Below are positions 4,492-5,396 of a stretch of 5,396 nt of DNA, in pieces. The DNA lies in assembly GCA_016839905.1 (NCBI GenBank), contig JAEOTJ010000350.1:1-5396 (forward strand), written 5' to 3'. Origin of the DNA: Promethearchaeota archaeon. Its GTDB lineage: Archaea > Asgardarchaeota > Lokiarchaeia > Sigynarchaeales > SOKP01. How positions within the stretch are numbered: the stretch's first letter is position 1; every line of letters begins with the position of its first letter. Under the pieces are notes generated by a model that was given only the letters and a program-made list of their open reading frames with translations, was not told the DNA's origin and searched no databases. The position numbers and the translations under genes are program-made.

Positions 4492-5139
4492 TCATGATTT
4501 TCTTAAAATGTAGCCATTAACATATTTTCCATTAATAACTTCACAGGATAACTCCAACTCCTTAATTAGATGTCTTGGGTCAATTAACTCAATTAAAAAT
4601 CCATAGTTATCTTGATAAAAAGTAATACCATTTTCATTGGTTTCTATGATGTATATTGAACCGTGGGGTTTTAGGACTCTAACACATTCCTTGAGCGCTG
4701 CATCTTTTTCTTGAATGTGCTGAAGAGCGTCATACATGAAAATACAGTCAAAAGAAGTGTTAGGAAAATCTAATTTTTCGGCATTTAAATGCTGAAAGGT
4801 AATTTTATCCTCCACCTTGAATTCTCGTGCAATTTCTCTCCAATCAAAGTAAGAATGCTCATGTTTTTCTCCGTGATGTTCATGATGATGCCCGGACCAG
4901 GATTCTCTCTCCAGATCAACTTCTGGTTCTCCTGTTAATACACTATAACCATTAAGCGCTAATAAAATTACCATTATCCCGAATCCCGTACCAATATCTA
5001 AAACTTTAGCATCTTTATTCAGATCTACACCTTGAATGAATTGATCTATAAAGTTGAGATCGTAGGAAAACTCATCTCCGATTTTTTTAATATTAAGGTA
5101 ATAATCTTTCAATCTCTCTATTTGTATTTTAAGATCCAT
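4492..5139 (-). CDS. Class I SAM-dependent methyltransferase with histidine-rich insertion
   Basis: A 215-residue methyltransferase of unknown substrate. Motif I is VLDIGTGFG (46-54), the SAM-binding loop. An acidic Glu71 or Glu73 follows strand 2 (GEPE), AEKLDFPNTSFDCIFM (120-135) covers motif II, and VLKPHGSIYIIE (155-166) is the motif III strand region. Inserted after strand 2 is a histidine-rich stretch, residues 84-95, with seven His in twelve residues. It could bind a metal such as Ni, Zn or Cu or act as a sensor loop. FMYDALQHIQ (134-143) resembles ubiE-type and small-molecule methyltransferases. I chose the ATG at 5139: GGAG (5147-5150) lies 7 bases upstream. An in-frame ATG at 5196 would add 19 residues but has no ribosome binding site and overlaps the likely TATA box. 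The gene converges on the toxin-antitoxin operon. Confidence 0.85.
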   Translation of the reverse strand: MDLKIQIERLKDYYLNIKKIGDEFSYDLNFIDQFIQGVDLNKDAKVLDIGTGFGIMVILLALNGYSVLTGEPEVDLERESWSGHHHEHHGEKHEHSYFDWREIAREFKVEDKITFQHLNAEKLDFPNTSFDCIFMYDALQHIQEKDAALKECVRVLKPHGSIYIIETNENGITFYQDNYGFLIELIDPRHLIKELELSCEVINGKYVNGYILRKS

Positions 5140-5195
5140 TGTGATGCTCCTTTTTTGAAATGCCTTAATTGTAATATTCGTATTATCTTCTTTCA

Positions 5196-5204
5196 TTATA
5201 AAAA
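5196..5204 (-). promoter_or_regulatory. Candidate TATA box of the methyltransferase gene
   Basis: The minus strand reads TTTTTATAA, centred about 61 bases before the ATG at 5139. Initiation near 5175 would give a leader of about 36 bases carrying the GGAG site and would exclude the upstream ATG at 5196 from the message. The remaining sequence to 5396 shows no convincing gene: all frames entering from the right edge close within about 30 bases. Confidence 0.4.
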
Positions 5205-5396
5205 TTCTAAGTAAATCAACCTATTAATGAATTTAAAATAAAACAATTTTATTATTAATAGTATTTTTTGAGGTTAATGCCTTTTAGGTGATAACCCAAT
5301 TTTTTTTCTTTTACTTGTTTTGTTAAAATTTGAATGGATATAATATAGATTTTTGGATTTGTTACCTTCATACATCATAAACTATCATTCTCTGAG

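Noticed and set aside
5032..5214. 60-codon plus-strand frame at the methyltransferase 5' end
   Set aside because: It is antisense to the methyltransferase N-terminus, has no start signals and no recognisable protein.
5274..5378. About 35-codon minus-strand frame near the right edge (starts ATG ATG)
   Set aside because: It has no ribosome binding site or clear TATA box, its composition is that of random AT-rich DNA, and an in-frame stop lies just upstream.

Overview
The window is most likely from an Asgard archaeon, probably of the Lokiarchaeia type. Four things suggest this: (1) a Ras/Rab-like small GTPase with an Arf-like G3 motif and no lipidation cysteine; (2) very AT-rich DNA with archaeal TATA boxes (TTTATATA-like) 24-50 bases upstream of starts; (3) ribosome binding sites of the archaeal GGTGAT/GTGAT type, complementary to the 16S 3' end, next to apparently leaderless genes; (4) the accessory gene set. 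The lineage is inferred from gene content only; no marker gene is present.

Layout. Positions 1-470 (minus) hold the N-terminal part of a secreted SBBP-type beta-propeller protein that runs off the left edge. Positions 717-1250 (minus) encode the small GTPase, in clearly GC-richer DNA than its surroundings, with three tandem imperfect repeats at its promoter. Positions 1251-1741 are a very AT-rich gap with one doubtful 62-codon frame. Positions 1742-2218 (minus) encode a DUF2061-like two-helix membrane protein with a long C-terminal tail. Positions 2335-2777 (minus) hold a small unknown gene that looks interrupted: a 66-codon frame with a strong ribosome binding site stops just after an A7 run, and the next frame continues for 80 codons with a single stop. 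Positions 2924-3502 (minus) encode a VOC-fold (glyoxalase / methylmalonyl-CoA epimerase-like) protein with an extra C-terminal region. Positions 3744-4459 (plus) form a ribbon-helix-helix / PIN-domain toxin-antitoxin operon with TAATG coupling. Positions 4492-5139 (minus) encode a class I SAM-dependent methyltransferase with a histidine-rich insertion. Positions 5205-5396 appear non-coding.

How the parts relate. Apart from the toxin-antitoxin pair, every gene appears to have its own promoter, so this reads as a row of single-gene units rather than a pathway. The antitoxin/PIN operon is the only evident functional module. No CRISPR array, insertion sequence, tRNA or rRNA was seen. The observations most worth a second look are the interrupted gene at 2335-2777, the histidine-rich methyltransferase, the compositional contrast and promoter repeats of the GTPase, and the altered metal-site residue in the VOC protein.
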